The notes under the pieces: model-generated
Seen by the model: the letters and a program-made list of their open reading frames with translations, nothing else
Database searches by the model: none
What the model was told of the DNA's origin: nothing
Shown here: in pieces, positions 7,685-16,816 of the stretch
Numbering within the stretch: position 1 is the stretch's first letter
Layout: every line of letters begins with the position of its first letter
Assembly (NCBI GenBank): GCA_022778805.1
Contig: JALFSN010000008.1
Span: forward strand, 1-64,000
DNA from: Arcanobacterium sp.
Lineage (GTDB): Bacteria; Actinomycetota; Actinomycetes; Actinomycetales; Actinomycetaceae
Direction of reading: 5' to 3'
Length of the DNA: 64,000 nucleotides
Position numbers and translations under genes: made by a program

Positions 7685-9244
7685 CTACAGCAGTGCAGTA
7701 TATGCTGCCATAATCGACGAACCAGCCGCTGAAGCACTGAGCCATGTGGCACTAATCCAAGTACCTCCAAGATAGCCGATGAGTGCGCCGATGATAATGA
7801 GGATCAGCAAAACGAGCCATCCAAACGCCGGTGAGCTTTCGTTTGCATCAACAGTGACGACGTCTTCATCCTGTGACGTCGAAGCTCTTTTCTTGCCCTT
7901 CTTCTTGCCTTTCGTGGGCTTTTGAGCAGAACTAGCTTCGGGGGAAACTGTCTCCTCCAACGTGGCAGCATTGGCAGCCAGTGAGGCCGAATCCATCTCG
8001 GTGGTAGCTGCCGGATCCGCCAACGCCGAGACCTGCGATTGCTCTTGCGATTGAGACGCACCAGCGGTTTCGTTAGCGGCGTCAGTCAACCCCGCGTCAG
8101 CATCGGCGCTGCCATCTGCGCGCTGCCCCTCGCCATTAGCGGCCACTGTATCTGCGGCGCTCTGCACGGCGTCATCAGCACTACTACCGGCGCCGGTGCC
8201 CGCCTCTTCCGCCTCCTGTGCAGAGAACTCATGGGCGTCAGCGCCAGCAGCATAATCGCCACTGCCGTCATCCTCAGCTGCGTCATGCATCGCCTCAGGC
8301 ATATCTGCCACGTGAGCATCAGTATCTACTTCGCTGGAATCTGCTACTCCAGACGTTTCATCGGCCTGCACAGCAGCCACAGCAGCTGTCGGCTCCGGCA
8401 CCCATTGAGCGGCATTGTCTCCCACACGTTCAGGCACGTTCTCAGGATAGTGAGCCAAGCTGTCCGCGATAGCGCGATCTTCTCCAGTACGCTGAATGAG
8501 ACGCTCTTGCAAAGTGCCAGATGCTCCCCAGGCTTCCCGCTCATCTGCTTCGGGCTCGTCGTCAAACCGATCAAACACGGATTTGCGCTCTAGCACCACT
8601 GCCGGCTGATTGTCTCCAGCTTTTCCGGCAGGTGCTACTCCTGCGGCCTCATCGTGCGCGGCCACTGCTACGCGGGCATCGCCAGTGGAATTTCCATGAT
8701 CCTCTGCAGTCGTTGCCTGCCCTGCAGCCGCCTCGTCTGGAGTAGCTTTATCTGCGTGAGTTTCGATAGCCTGCGCATCCGCCTCCGACTTTCCAGATTC
8801 TGAGGTCCCAAATTCGCCAAAGAACGCGCCAAAAGAGGTTTCTTCTGGGTGTGCAGTACCCTGCGCCGTGCCATGCTCTGTATCAGTAGATTCATCATGT
8901 GCGGCAGCTGTGGCGCTAGCACTAGCAGCGCTAGCATCCGCACCGGCGGCGTGCGCCTCATCAGCACCGACCGTATGTACACGCGCCTGCTCGCTGCTGT
9001 CAGCCTCAGATGTGGCATGAGCCACCCGCTCGTCTTCGCGCTCTTCGTGAGGATGAATCGCTGAGTGCCGAATTCTCTTCTCTGCCTCTTCATTGGTGCG
9101 CTCTGCCTCACGCAATTCACGGCGCGAGGGGCGTCGTAAACGGAGCTCCTCCGTCTCCGTGAGCGATGGAGTCGTGGCATCGCGCACAGTCAGTTCTCCC
9201 ATTTCGCGCAGCTGCCGCCGGCTCAGGCGTGGTTCCTCACTCAT
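7685..9244 (-). CDS. acidic, Ala/Glu-rich protein with C-terminal membrane anchor
   Basis: 519 residues from ATG 9244, which has GGAAAGGA eight bases upstream; the frame extends 7 codons further without support. The N-terminal 60 residues contain two similar basic-acidic segments (LSRRQLREMGELT and LRRPSRRELREAE). A very long low-complexity Ala/Asp/Glu/Thr region follows, then a Lys-rich patch (KPTKGKKKGKKR) and a single membrane helix near residues 478-503. The orientation is probably cytoplasmic domain first and anchor last. It sits between nadD and rsfS. No function is recognisable; such tails recall septal or cell-envelope scaffold proteins, but this is a guess. Confidence 0.8.
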   Translation of the reverse strand: MSEEPRLSRRQLREMGELTVRDATTPSLTETEELRLRRPSRRELREAERTNEEAEKRIRHSAIHPHEEREDERVAHATSEADSSEQARVHTVGADEAHAAGADASAASASATAAAHDESTDTEHGTAQGTAHPEETSFGAFFGEFGTSESGKSEADAQAIETHADKATPDEAAAGQATTAEDHGNSTGDARVAVAAHDEAAGVAPAGKAGDNQPAVVLERKSVFDRFDDEPEADEREAWGASGTLQERLIQRTGEDRAIADSLAHYPENVPERVGDNAAQWVPEPTAAVAAVQADETSGVADSSEVDTDAHVADMPEAMHDAAEDDGSGDYAAGADAHEFSAQEAEEAGTGAGSSADDAVQSAADTVAANGEGQRADGSADADAGLTDAANETAGASQSQEQSQVSALADPAATTEMDSASLAANAATLEETVSPEASSAQKPTKGKKKGKKRASTSQDEDVVTVDANESSPAFGWLVLLILIIIGALIGYLGGTWISATWLSASAAGSSIMAAYTALL

Positions 9245-9271
9245 TGTTGGTATCCTTTCCAGCATGGTGAC

Positions 9272-9997
9272 TTAACAAGCATACACCCCGTTGTGATACT
9301 CGCCTACTACCGGCGCTAATGCCGTGCTCTGAGCTTGCTCCGGTCGATAGAGATGATACTTCGAAATATATTGGACGACGCCGTCAGGCACCAGATACCA
9401 CACCGGACGTCCAGCTCCCGCTCGCGCCCGAATATCCGTAGATGAGATAGCGAGCGCCGGCACCTCTAGCAAATCGAAGTTTTCCGGCGGCAAGCCGGTG
9501 ACGTCCAACTTGTGCCCAGGGCGATTCACCCCGACGAAATGCGCCAACTCCCACAGCTCGTCAGAATCTTTCCACCGCATAATCTGCGGCAGCACATCCG
9601 CGCCGGTGATGAAAAACAATTCGTCATGGGGATATTCCCCATGCAAATCGTGCAAAGTGTCAATCGTGTACGTCGTGCCTCCGCGTTCGATGTCCACTCG
9701 GCTCACGGAGAAGCGGGGATTGTTTGCCGTGGCAATCACCGTCATGAGATACCGATGCTCCGCGAGCGTCACTTTCCGATCTTTCTTGAACGGCTGTTCG
9801 CCGGTGGGGACAAACACCACTTCATCAAGATCAAATTCGTGCTGCACTTCTGAGGCAGCTACAAGATGCCCATGATGGATCGGGTCAAACGTGCCACCCA
9901 TAATTCCGATGCGCCGACGTCGCTCAGGATGCGTCGATGCTCGGCGGGCACGATCCTGGATGCCAAGCTGCCGGCGGTTGCTCTTAGCAGCGCACAT
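9272..9997 (-). CDS. nadD: nicotinate-nucleotide adenylyltransferase
   Basis: 241 residues from ATG 9997. It makes nicotinate adenine dinucleotide from nicotinate mononucleotide and ATP in NAD synthesis. The nucleotidyltransferase signature [14 protein letters not shown] and the late ISSTDIRAR motif are both intact. AGAAGG lies eight bases before this ATG; in-frame GTG 10006 and ATG 10003 are possible but badly spaced. The start overlaps the end of proA by 14 bases, so the two are co-translated. The N-terminus carries about 25 extra Arg-rich residues before the signature. Confidence 0.93.
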   Translation of the reverse strand: MCAAKSNRRQLGIQDRARRASTHPERRRRIGIMGGTFDPIHHGHLVAASEVQHEFDLDEVVFVPTGEQPFKKDRKVTLAEHRYLMTVIATANNPRFSVSRVDIERGGTTYTIDTLHDLHGEYPHDELFFITGADVLPQIMRWKDSDELWELAHFVGVNRPGHKLDVTGLPPENFDLLEVPALAISSTDIRARAGAGRPVWYLVPDGVVQYISKYHLYRPEQAQSTALAPVVGEYHNGVYAC

Positions 9998-11402
9998 GTC
10001 CATCACCTTCTACAATCCACGTCGTCGAGGTGATTTCACGCAAGCCCATCGGACCACGCGCGTGCAATTTCTGAGTGGAAATTCCAATTTCAGCGCCCAT
10101 GCCAAACTCGCCACCGTCCGTAAACCGTGTAGAAGCATTGACGGCGACGACGGCACAGTCCATTGCATCAATGAAGTCCTGGATAGCACCGTAGTTGTCG
10201 CTCACAATCGCCTCAGTGTGCCCGCTAGAGTAACGCAGAATGTGTTCAATCGCCTCTTCTTCATCGTCCACGATTTTCACGGCGATCTCTCTAGCGAGAT
10301 ATTCCCTCGCCCAATCGTCTTCTGTGGCTGGTAGCAGTATGAGTGACGCCGGCGCGTATGACGCCGCCAGCTCATCGGCGTGTACACGCACCTGTTCGCG
10401 CTCAAATTCGCTGAAAAGCTGAGCCAGAAATGGTTCTGCCACGGCTTTGTGCACCAGCAGTGATTCGGCGGCATTGCACACTCCAACGCGCTGCAGTTTA
10501 GAATTCAACACAATCGGAATGGCTTTGTCGAGATCGGCATCTTTATCGACGTAAATATGTACGTTGCCAACGCCAGTTTCTATCACGGGCACCGTCGCTT
10601 CACGCACGACTGTTTGAATGAGTCCCGCTCCCCCACGCGGAATGACAAGATCGACAAGGCCGCGCGCATGCATCAGCTCAACGGCTCCGCCGCGGCCGTA
10701 ATCGTCGATAGAACTCACCAATTCCGGCGGGAAATCACAAGCCGTCAGCGCTCGTCGGATGACGTTTACAAGCTCCTTGTTGGAGTGCAGGGCAGCTGAT
10801 CCCCCTCGCAAGATGGCGCTGCTGCCAGCTTTGAGTGCTAAAACGGCTCCATCTACCGTCACGTTTGGACGCGCTTCGTAGATCATGCCAATCACACCCA
10901 TTGGCACCCGTACCTTTTTCAGCCGCAAGCCATTCGCTAATGTGCGACCCTCCACGACTTCTCCCACCGGATCAGGTAGAGCAGCTACGTGCCTCACCGC
11001 ACCTGCGATCGACGTCACCCGCTCATCTGTGAGCAACAGCCGATCCAACAATCCCTCAGCCATCCCGCGCTCTCGGCCAGCTTTCATATCGAGTGCATTC
11101 GCCGCCACGATCTGCGCACTGGCATTTTCAAGCTCCTCGGCAATCCGCTCCAGCAAGGCATTTTTTTGTATGGCGGTAGCACTGCGCAGAGTGCGCGCAG
11201 CTCGCTTAGCACCCGTGGCGATTGTGTGCACAGCTGTGTGCACGTCCCCCTCTGAGGTGGTGTGCACATCATCGGTATGCACACTGCTGGTGCGAACGTC
11301 ACTTCCCAGCGTGCCACCTGTACCCTCCGCCTTTGCACTACCCGCTAGGCCGTTTTCGGGCATCGCCGACGTGGCAGCAGACGCCTTCGTGAGCTGATCC
11401 AT
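9984..11402 (-). CDS. proA: gamma-glutamyl phosphate reductase
   Basis: 472 residues from ATG 11402, which has a strong GGTGGAGGT ribosome site. ProA reduces glutamyl-5-phosphate to the semialdehyde in proline synthesis. The NADP-binding [19 protein letters not shown] segment, the catalytic cysteine in [14 protein letters not shown] and the C-terminal [22 protein letters not shown] block are intact. It is about 50 residues longer than usual because of an N-terminal extension with repeated VHT units. The partner proB lies 1.8 kb upstream, on the same strand. Confidence 0.95.
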   Translation of the reverse strand: MDQLTKASAATSAMPENGLAGSAKAEGTGGTLGSDVRTSSVHTDDVHTTSEGDVHTAVHTIATGAKRAARTLRSATAIQKNALLERIAEELENASAQIVAANALDMKAGRERGMAEGLLDRLLLTDERVTSIAGAVRHVAALPDPVGEVVEGRTLANGLRLKKVRVPMGVIGMIYEARPNVTVDGAVLALKAGSSAILRGGSAALHSNKELVNVIRRALTACDFPPELVSSIDDYGRGGAVELMHARGLVDLVIPRGGAGLIQTVVREATVPVIETGVGNVHIYVDKDADLDKAIPIVLNSKLQRVGVCNAAESLLVHKAVAEPFLAQLFSEFEREQVRVHADELAASYAPASLILLPATEDDWAREYLAREIAVKIVDDEEEAIEHILRYSSGHTEAIVSDNYGAIQDFIDAMDCAVVAVNASTRFTDGGEFGMGAEIGISTQKLHARGPMGLREITSTTWIVEGDGHVRC

Positions 11403-11547
11403 ACCTCCACCTTTCGGGAATAGTACCCATGAGTAAGCGTTACACGATATGTTAATCAAGAAACCAAGCGCATCCCAAGCGTTATTCACTTTCACTGGGC
11501 ACTGCGTGATCCCAGCATAAGCCAGACGAGAAATGAGAAAGGTTGCC

Positions 11548-11922
11548 ATGAGCACCACAGAAGTAACGAAAGACAATTTCCAGGAAACAATCAGCGACGG
11601 CACCGTTTTGCTCGATTTTTGGGCGCCGTGGTGTGGGCCGTGCCGCCAGTTTGGCCCAATTTTTGAAAAGGCTTCCGAAGAACACACCGGCATTACATTT
11701 GGGAAAGTCAATACGGATGAGCAGCCAGAGCTGGGAGCCGCTTTCCAGGTGATGTCTATTCCTACACTGATGATTTTCCGCGACGGAATCCAGCTGTATC
11801 AGCAACCAGGAGCACTGCCTAAACCAGCTTTGGAAGATTTGATTAAGAAAGTCGGCGAGCTCGATATGGATGAAGTGCGGCGGCAGATGGAAGCTCAAGA
11901 ATCTGGTGAAGCTGCTGAGTGA
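11548..11922 (+). CDS. trxA: thioredoxin
   Basis: 124 residues from ATG 11548 with GAAAGG upstream. The thioredoxin fold has the active site WAPWCGPC, the PTLMIF cis-proline segment and a C-terminal helix, followed by a short acidic tail (about 15 residues). It should reduce protein disulfides in the cytoplasm using thioredoxin reductase, which is not in this window. It is the only plus-strand gene in a minus-strand block and ends in a bidirectional hairpin. Confidence 0.95.
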   Translation: MSTTEVTKDNFQETISDGTVLLDFWAPWCGPCRQFGPIFEKASEEHTGITFGKVNTDEQPELGAAFQVMSIPTLMIFRDGIQLYQQPGALPKPALEDLIKKVGELDMDEVRRQMEAQESGEAAE

Positions 11923-12002
11923 CGCTGCCAAAACCGACCGCTGAAGCGCCGAAGCCGAAAATCACTGAAAGCTGAATAAAAGGCTGGTGACGCCGTTGAT
12001 AC

Positions 12003-12047
12003 GTGGTGACGCCGTTCTCCGTGATGCGTGACGGCGTCACCACTTTT
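12003..12047 (+). terminator. strong terminator between trx and the luciferase-like gene
   Basis: GTGGTGACGCCGT and ACGGCGTCACCAC form a perfect 13-bp stem with a 15-base loop, followed by TTTTG. The genes are convergent, so it may serve both. A partial copy of the left arm (GGTGACGCCGTT) lies 20 bases earlier. Confidence 0.75.
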
Positions 12048-12192
12048 GTTGCTCCTTCGTCACCACTTTTGCTGCCCATTTTTATTGACGGCTTTATTGA
12101 CAGCGTCGCCACTTATTCGCCACCGCTACCACGCGCGCTGCCACACGCAGCGGTGGCTACCATGGTCAGGCGTGCGACACGAGTCATGACGT

Positions 12193-13158
12193 TCAACGCG
12201 GGTCATTGCGTTCGATGGTGGCACGTGCTTCCAAAAGAGGCAGCACCCCCTTGATGACGGATGCTAAATCTGTGGGCAGTGAAGCCGGAGTCAGCACCAC
12301 GCCGTCAGCAGCTCCCATACCCACCCACGATTCAATGAGGTCAGCCACGTCGTAAACCGTGCCCACGACGGCAGCCATATCTTGAAAAAGCTCGGAACCA
12401 TTGAGCTGGGAAATGAGAAGAGCGCGCTCTTCTGCTGCCTGGACAGTCGCCGAGATGACGATGCCAATATCGGCAAACACCGTGATTGTTCGATGGATTT
12501 TTGCCGCCGCCTCGTGCAGAGCAAAGCGCATCTCCCGCGCCTTATGTTTATCCGTGGTACGCACTCGCACAGCGTCAAAAAGTTGCACGACGGTATCAGC
12601 ATGAGCGGCAGTAAATTCTGGGTTGGTAGCGAGCAGCCACAGCTGCATATTGGCAGCGCGAACTTCCTCAGCTGCTTTCATATAGTCGCGATAGTCGGCC
12701 AGCTCCTGCAACGTAATCATCAAGGCTGCATCGGTGAGCTGCGCACTGGCCAGTTCATTCACAGCCTCCCGAATGTACGCCGGATCAGAAGGCACCTCGG
12801 CACACATGCGCAGCTCTTGCCCTACCCCCAATTTTCCGGCAGTAGCTACCCCGTCGAGCGCTCCAGAGCGGGGCGGGCGAGCAGCTTTAATATGGAAATC
12901 ACGATCGAGCATGACGAGATCAACCCCGCCTTGCCTAGCCGCCCCTACCGACGACGCGAGCAACGGCAGATTGACCGTAGCTAGAAAAGGCTCTGGGGCA
13001 TCTTCCCCTGGCACATCCGTCTCCGATGCTCCCAGCAGCGTGAGGTTGATTCCCACTGGGATTCGCAGCTCAACGTCTGGCACAAATGATGCATCTGACA
13101 TATCAATCGGAGAGGGATCATGAATAGCTCGCTCACTCGCAGCAATGGAAACGGGCAT
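12193..13158 (-). CDS. luciferase-like monooxygenase family protein, divergent
   Basis: 321 residues from ATG 13158, preceded by GGGGGAGAA. The C-terminal part GTVYDVADLIESWVG, then GADGVVLTPASLP and V-LPLLEAR, matches the end of flavin-dependent luciferase-like monooxygenases (NtaA/SnaA group). An N-terminal AARQGGVDLVMLDRDF segment also fits the barrel. Some conserved parts of the TIM barrel look shortened, so the enzyme may be altered or inactive. The first 30 residues are not part of the fold. Substrate unknown. Confidence 0.65.
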   Translation of the reverse strand: MPVSIAASERAIHDPSPIDMSDASFVPDVELRIPVGINLTLLGASETDVPGEDAPEPFLATVNLPLLASSVGAARQGGVDLVMLDRDFHIKAARPPRSGALDGVATAGKLGVGQELRMCAEVPSDPAYIREAVNELASAQLTDAALMITLQELADYRDYMKAAEEVRAANMQLWLLATNPEFTAAHADTVVQLFDAVRVRTTDKHKAREMRFALHEAAAKIHRTITVFADIGIVISATVQAAEERALLISQLNGSELFQDMAAVVGTVYDVADLIESWVGMGAADGVVLTPASLPTDLASVIKGVLPLLEARATIERNDPR

Positions 13159-13240
13159 TTCTCCCCCTCAGCTCACATATTTTCTTTTGAAGCTCATCAT
13201 AACGCGCAAAGAAGAAAGTAAGCGAGTCCGCAAACCAGCA

Positions 13241-14362
13241 TCACTGCGCAAGCGGCACAAAATCGTCCGCATGTATCACGGCTCGCGGAGCTATCCGCCG
13301 CTCATCTGCATACGGTTCTTGGCCGATGAACCGTTTTATCTCAGCGGCAGCGAAAGCCACAATTCCTCTGCCGATACCAGCGCCAGTCGCATCGAGCACC
13401 TGCACGAGATCTCCGGCAGAAAATTCTCCCTCAACTGCTGTGATTCCTACGGCGAGCAGCGATGCTCCCTCAACCTGTAGCGCTTTGCTCGCTCCGGCAT
13501 CCACCCGTAGTACCCCTGCCGGCTGAGCTGAATACTTCAGCCACAGAGCACGTGCACTCGCACGCGCTTTCTGCGGCACAAACCAGGTGCCCACCTGTTG
13601 GCCATCCAATGCCTTGCCGAGATCGGCGGTAGCGAGAAGCAGCGTACCGACTCCGCCCGATGTGGCGATGTCGGCTGCCCGCACTTTCGAGCTCATGCCT
13701 CCCGTGCCGACGTCTGAGCCTTTACCCGTGATCGAATAGCGCCTAAGCTCAGAAAAATCCGTAACGGTGGAGATTAGCTCCGCATCGGAGCGCGATGGTG
13801 GAGCCGAATACAGACCGTCGACATCAGTGCACAGAATCAGCGCTGAAGCCCCCACCACATGCGCCGTGAGAGCAGCGAGACGATCGTTATCGCCGAAGCG
13901 CAAATCATCGGTGACGACGGCGTCATTTTCATTGACGATCGGCACCACGCCATAGTGCAACAAACGGCGTAACGCAGCGAGGACGTTGGCATAATGAACG
14001 CGATTGACGACGTCATCCGGCGTGAGCAGCACCTGCGCCACCGTAATCCCACGGCGAGCGAACTCCCTGGAGTAGGCTTCCATGAGCTGAGCCTGCCCCA
14101 CCATTGCTGCCGCCTGCTGATCGCGCACATTTTTCGGGCGCTTCGTGAAGCGGAGCGGGGCAATGCCAGCAGCCACCGCACCAGAGGATACTAAGACGAC
14201 GTCCTGGCCACGCTCGTGAGCACTACTCAGCGTAGTCACGAGCTCGCCAAGAGCTTCATGTGCCAAGCCGCCGTCGGCGTCAGTGAGTGAACTGGAACCC
14301 ACTTTCACGACAATTCGGGGAGCCGAGCCTAGCAGATGACGGTTTGCGAGAATCGTTGCCAT
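13241..14362 (-). CDS. proB: glutamate 5-kinase
   Basis: 373 residues. The first step of proline synthesis. It has an amino-acid-kinase domain (RIVVKVGSSSLTD, then LVSSGAVAAG, VPIVNENDAV, GTGGMSSKVRAA) followed by a C-terminal PUA domain of about 90 residues, as in E. coli ProB. It starts 18 bases after obg. There is no ribosome site, but TAGACT (14375-14370) lies seven bases before the ATG, so a leaderless internal promoter is possible. proA is further downstream on the same strand. Confidence 0.95.
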   Translation of the reverse strand: MATILANRHLLGSAPRIVVKVGSSSLTDADGGLAHEALGELVTTLSSAHERGQDVVLVSSGAVAAGIAPLRFTKRPKNVRDQQAAAMVGQAQLMEAYSREFARRGITVAQVLLTPDDVVNRVHYANVLAALRRLLHYGVVPIVNENDAVVTDDLRFGDNDRLAALTAHVVGASALILCTDVDGLYSAPPSRSDAELISTVTDFSELRRYSITGKGSDVGTGGMSSKVRAADIATSGGVGTLLLATADLGKALDGQQVGTWFVPQKARASARALWLKYSAQPAGVLRVDAGASKALQVEGASLLAVGITAVEGEFSAGDLVQVLDATGAGIGRGIVAFAAAEIKRFIGQEPYADERRIAPRAVIHADDFVPLAQ

Positions 14363-14380
14363 GCGGTTAAGTCTACGCGT

Positions 14381-15904
14381 TCAGACAGCCGGATCAGTCC
14401 AGTGCCCAGCTTCGCCCTCTCGCCACAGCTCTTGGCGAGCAGCTTCCTTGGCACCCATGGCCTCGTGATAAGCGGCTTTACGCTCAGCGCGCGACGCCCG
14501 ATGCGACTCTTTGAGCCGCATATCTGTACCTCGCGGTCCCAGCAATTCCGCCCCTGCGCTCACAGCCGGTTCCCAATCGAAGATATATCCGCCCTCATCT
14601 GGCCCGATAACGACCATTGATCCAGCGTGTGCCCCCGCTCGCAACAGCTCATCCTCAATACCCAGATGTGCGAGACGATCAGCCAAGTACCCAACGGCCT
14701 CATCGTTGGCTAAATCGGTCTGCTCCACCCAGCGCTCCGGCTTTAGCCCTCTAATCTGGAAATAGTCCTCATCTCCCGAACGCCGATGGGTAATCGTAAA
14801 GCCTGCAGACTCATGCCGTGAGAGTGGGCGAATCACCGGCCGCTGGACTGTGGCAGATACAGCGCGCTCTCGCTCACGCACCGCGCTGACTACGGTGGCC
14901 AGACCAAAAGCCAAATCTTTGAGCCCCTCATGGCTCACAGCAGAGACAACGAACACCGGCAGCCCCCGCCGTTTCAGTTCGGGTTTGACGGCGTGAGCCA
15001 CTTCGCGCGCCTGCGGCACGTCTACCTTGTTGAGCACCACCACCCGCGGCCGGTCCATCAGCGCCAGCATTCCCTCAATAGGGGGAATGTGAGCAGCATA
15101 CTGAGCCAGTTCATATTCGATGTGGTCAAGATCAGAGATCGGATTACGATCAGGATCGAGCGTAGCGCAGTCGAGCACGTGGACGATCGTCGCGCAGCGT
15201 TCGATATGCCGCAAAAATTCAAGTCCCAACCCTTTGCCTGCCGATGCACCCTGAATAAGTCCTGGCACATCAGCCATCGTAAACCGTGAATCGCCAGCGC
15301 TGACCACACCTAAATTCGGCACCAGCGTCGTAAAAGGATAGTCGGCAATTTTAGGGCGGGCAGCGCTCATAGCCGCCACGAGTGAGCTTTTACCAGCAGA
15401 GGGGAATCCCACTAAAGCCACATCTGCTACGGATTTCAGCTCCAGGAAAATATCGCGCGCCTCGCCACAAGTGCCAAGCAGTGCAAATCCAGGAGCACGT
15501 CTTTTAGGGGAGGCGAGGGCGGCATTTCCCAATCCGCCGATTCCTCCCTGAGCAGCGATGTATTCATCTCCGATCTCCACGAGATCTGCCAGCACATTCC
15601 CATCCGCATCTTTTACGACGGTCCCAGCTGGCACGCTGACGACGAGATCATCTCCACGTTTCCCCTGGCGCATATCCCCCTCACCAGGAGCGCCATTGCC
15701 AGCTTTGAGATGTGGGGAGTGGTGAAGGTGCAGCAGAGTCGTCTCTTGCCCATCGACACGTAAAATGACATCGCCACCATGCCCCCCGTTGGCTCCATCT
15801 GGCCCACCGAGCGGCTTAAATTTTTCTCGGTGCACTGATGCTACACCGTTTCCACCATTTCCCGCCTGCACATGGAGGGTGACATGATCGATAAAATTTG
15901 CCAT
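14381..15904 (-). CDS. obg: GTPase Obg
   Basis: 507 residues with the three-part layout of actinobacterial Obg. First comes the glycine-rich Obg fold (residues 1-160, starting [20 protein letters not shown]). The G domain follows, with GFPSAGKSS (P-loop), [10 protein letters not shown] (switch II) and NKVDVP. Last is the C-terminal OCT domain, with about 60 extra residues rich in Glu/Arg. Obg acts in 50S assembly and stress control. GGGAGATG precedes the ATG. The preceding L27 terminator and repeated TATATA boxes near 15930-15955 suggest its own promoter. Confidence 0.95.
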   Translation of the reverse strand: MANFIDHVTLHVQAGNGGNGVASVHREKFKPLGGPDGANGGHGGDVILRVDGQETTLLHLHHSPHLKAGNGAPGEGDMRQGKRGDDLVVSVPAGTVVKDADGNVLADLVEIGDEYIAAQGGIGGLGNAALASPKRRAPGFALLGTCGEARDIFLELKSVADVALVGFPSAGKSSLVAAMSAARPKIADYPFTTLVPNLGVVSAGDSRFTMADVPGLIQGASAGKGLGLEFLRHIERCATIVHVLDCATLDPDRNPISDLDHIEYELAQYAAHIPPIEGMLALMDRPRVVVLNKVDVPQAREVAHAVKPELKRRGLPVFVVSAVSHEGLKDLAFGLATVVSAVRERERAVSATVQRPVIRPLSRHESAGFTITHRRSGDEDYFQIRGLKPERWVEQTDLANDEAVGYLADRLAHLGIEDELLRAGAHAGSMVVIGPDEGGYIFDWEPAVSAGAELLGPRGTDMRLKESHRASRAERKAAYHEAMGAKEAARQELWREGEAGHWTDPAV

Positions 15905-15957
15905 TACATCTCCCGCGTTACCCGCACAACCGCCTATATATACTGCCTATATACAAA

Positions 15958-15985
15958 ACAAGGGCGGGAGCAAACCCGCCCTTGT
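15958..15985 (-). terminator. rpmA terminator
   Basis: ACAAGGGCGGG and CCCGCCCTTGT form an 11-bp stem, followed on the minus strand by TTTTG. It separates rplU-rpmA from obg. Confidence 0.8.
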
Positions 15986-16015
15986 GCTAGCGCCGCAGAT
16001 GAGCGAAGCGCTACC

Positions 16016-16273
16016 TCACGCTTGCGCACCTACGACACTCACGACCTTACGATCACGATGCGTGCCAAACTCGACATTGCCAGCAGCGAGAGCAAACAGC
16101 GTATCGTCCCCACCACGGCCAACGTTAGCACCTGGATGGAAATGTGTACCCCGCTGACGCACAATAATCTCGCCAGCGTTCACAAACTGCCCGCCATATC
16201 GCTTCACGCCCAGACGCTTTGCATTGGAATCGCGTCCATTACTTGTGGAGCTAGCGCCCTTTTTGTGTGCCAT
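16016..16273 (-). CDS. rpmA: ribosomal protein L27
   Basis: 85 residues beginning [10 protein letters not shown] with [18 protein letters not shown], the exact pattern of bL27, then [13 protein letters not shown] and a [12 protein letters not shown] segment. The N-terminal tail reaches the peptidyl transferase centre. It follows rplU by 68 bases in the standard L21-L27 operon. Confidence 0.97.
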   Translation of the reverse strand: MAHKKGASSTSNGRDSNAKRLGVKRYGGQFVNAGEIIVRQRGTHFHPGANVGRGGDDTLFALAAGNVEFGTHRDRKVVSVVGAQA

Positions 16274-16341
16274 TGCTCAACCTCTTCTTTGTATTATCTA
16301 CGTTCTTTAGAACCTAGCGCCGCCATAGAGCGGCACATACA

Positions 16342-16647
16342 TCACTTAATGCTCGTCACCTTCAGACGCGTCAGCTTCTGCCGATGCCCTTGACGCTTGC
16401 GGTAACCAGTCTTGTTCTTGTACTTCACGATCGTGATCTTCGGACCCTTTTCGTCTCGCACAATCTCTGCTGTCACTTTAGCTTTGATTCCATCAGCTGC
16501 CGTGGTAATCGCTGTACCATCAACGAGCATCAAAGGCTCAAGCTCAACCGTATCTCCAGGCTCACCTTGAATCCTGTCCATCACTACGATGGAACCTACA
16601 GCCACCTTCTCTTGGTGTCCGCCTGCCTTCACAATCGCGTAAACCAC
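16342..16647 (-). CDS. rplU: ribosomal protein L21
   Basis: 101 residues if started at GTG 16647, which gives the family's usual [13 protein letters not shown] beginning and normal length; an in-frame extension upstream has no ribosome site. The C-terminal block [23 protein letters not shown] is the conserved rRNA-binding end of bL21. Its operon partner rpmA follows. Confidence 0.93.
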   Translation of the reverse strand: MVYAIVKAGGHQEKVAVGSIVVMDRIQGEPGDTVELEPLMLVDGTAITTAADGIKAKVTAEIVRDEKGPKITIVKYKNKTGYRKRQGHRQKLTRLKVTSIK

Positions 16648-16816
16648 GTTTTGCTCATCTCTGTCGGTCGGTTGCGACGCTTTCACCATCAACGCGAACG
16701 GTAAAAGAGCCTGCACTGAAAATGGAACGGCACATTAGCGCCAGCAATCAAGCTTAACCGCTCTATTGCCCTTGAACAAGTTACAAAAGAGCGATTCATG
16801 CCACAGCTGCGTTCCA

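Noticed and set aside
11161-11170. A7 tract (T7 on plus strand) in proA
   Set aside because: Falls within normal codons CAA AAA AAT of a conserved core; seven A residues are not exceptional.
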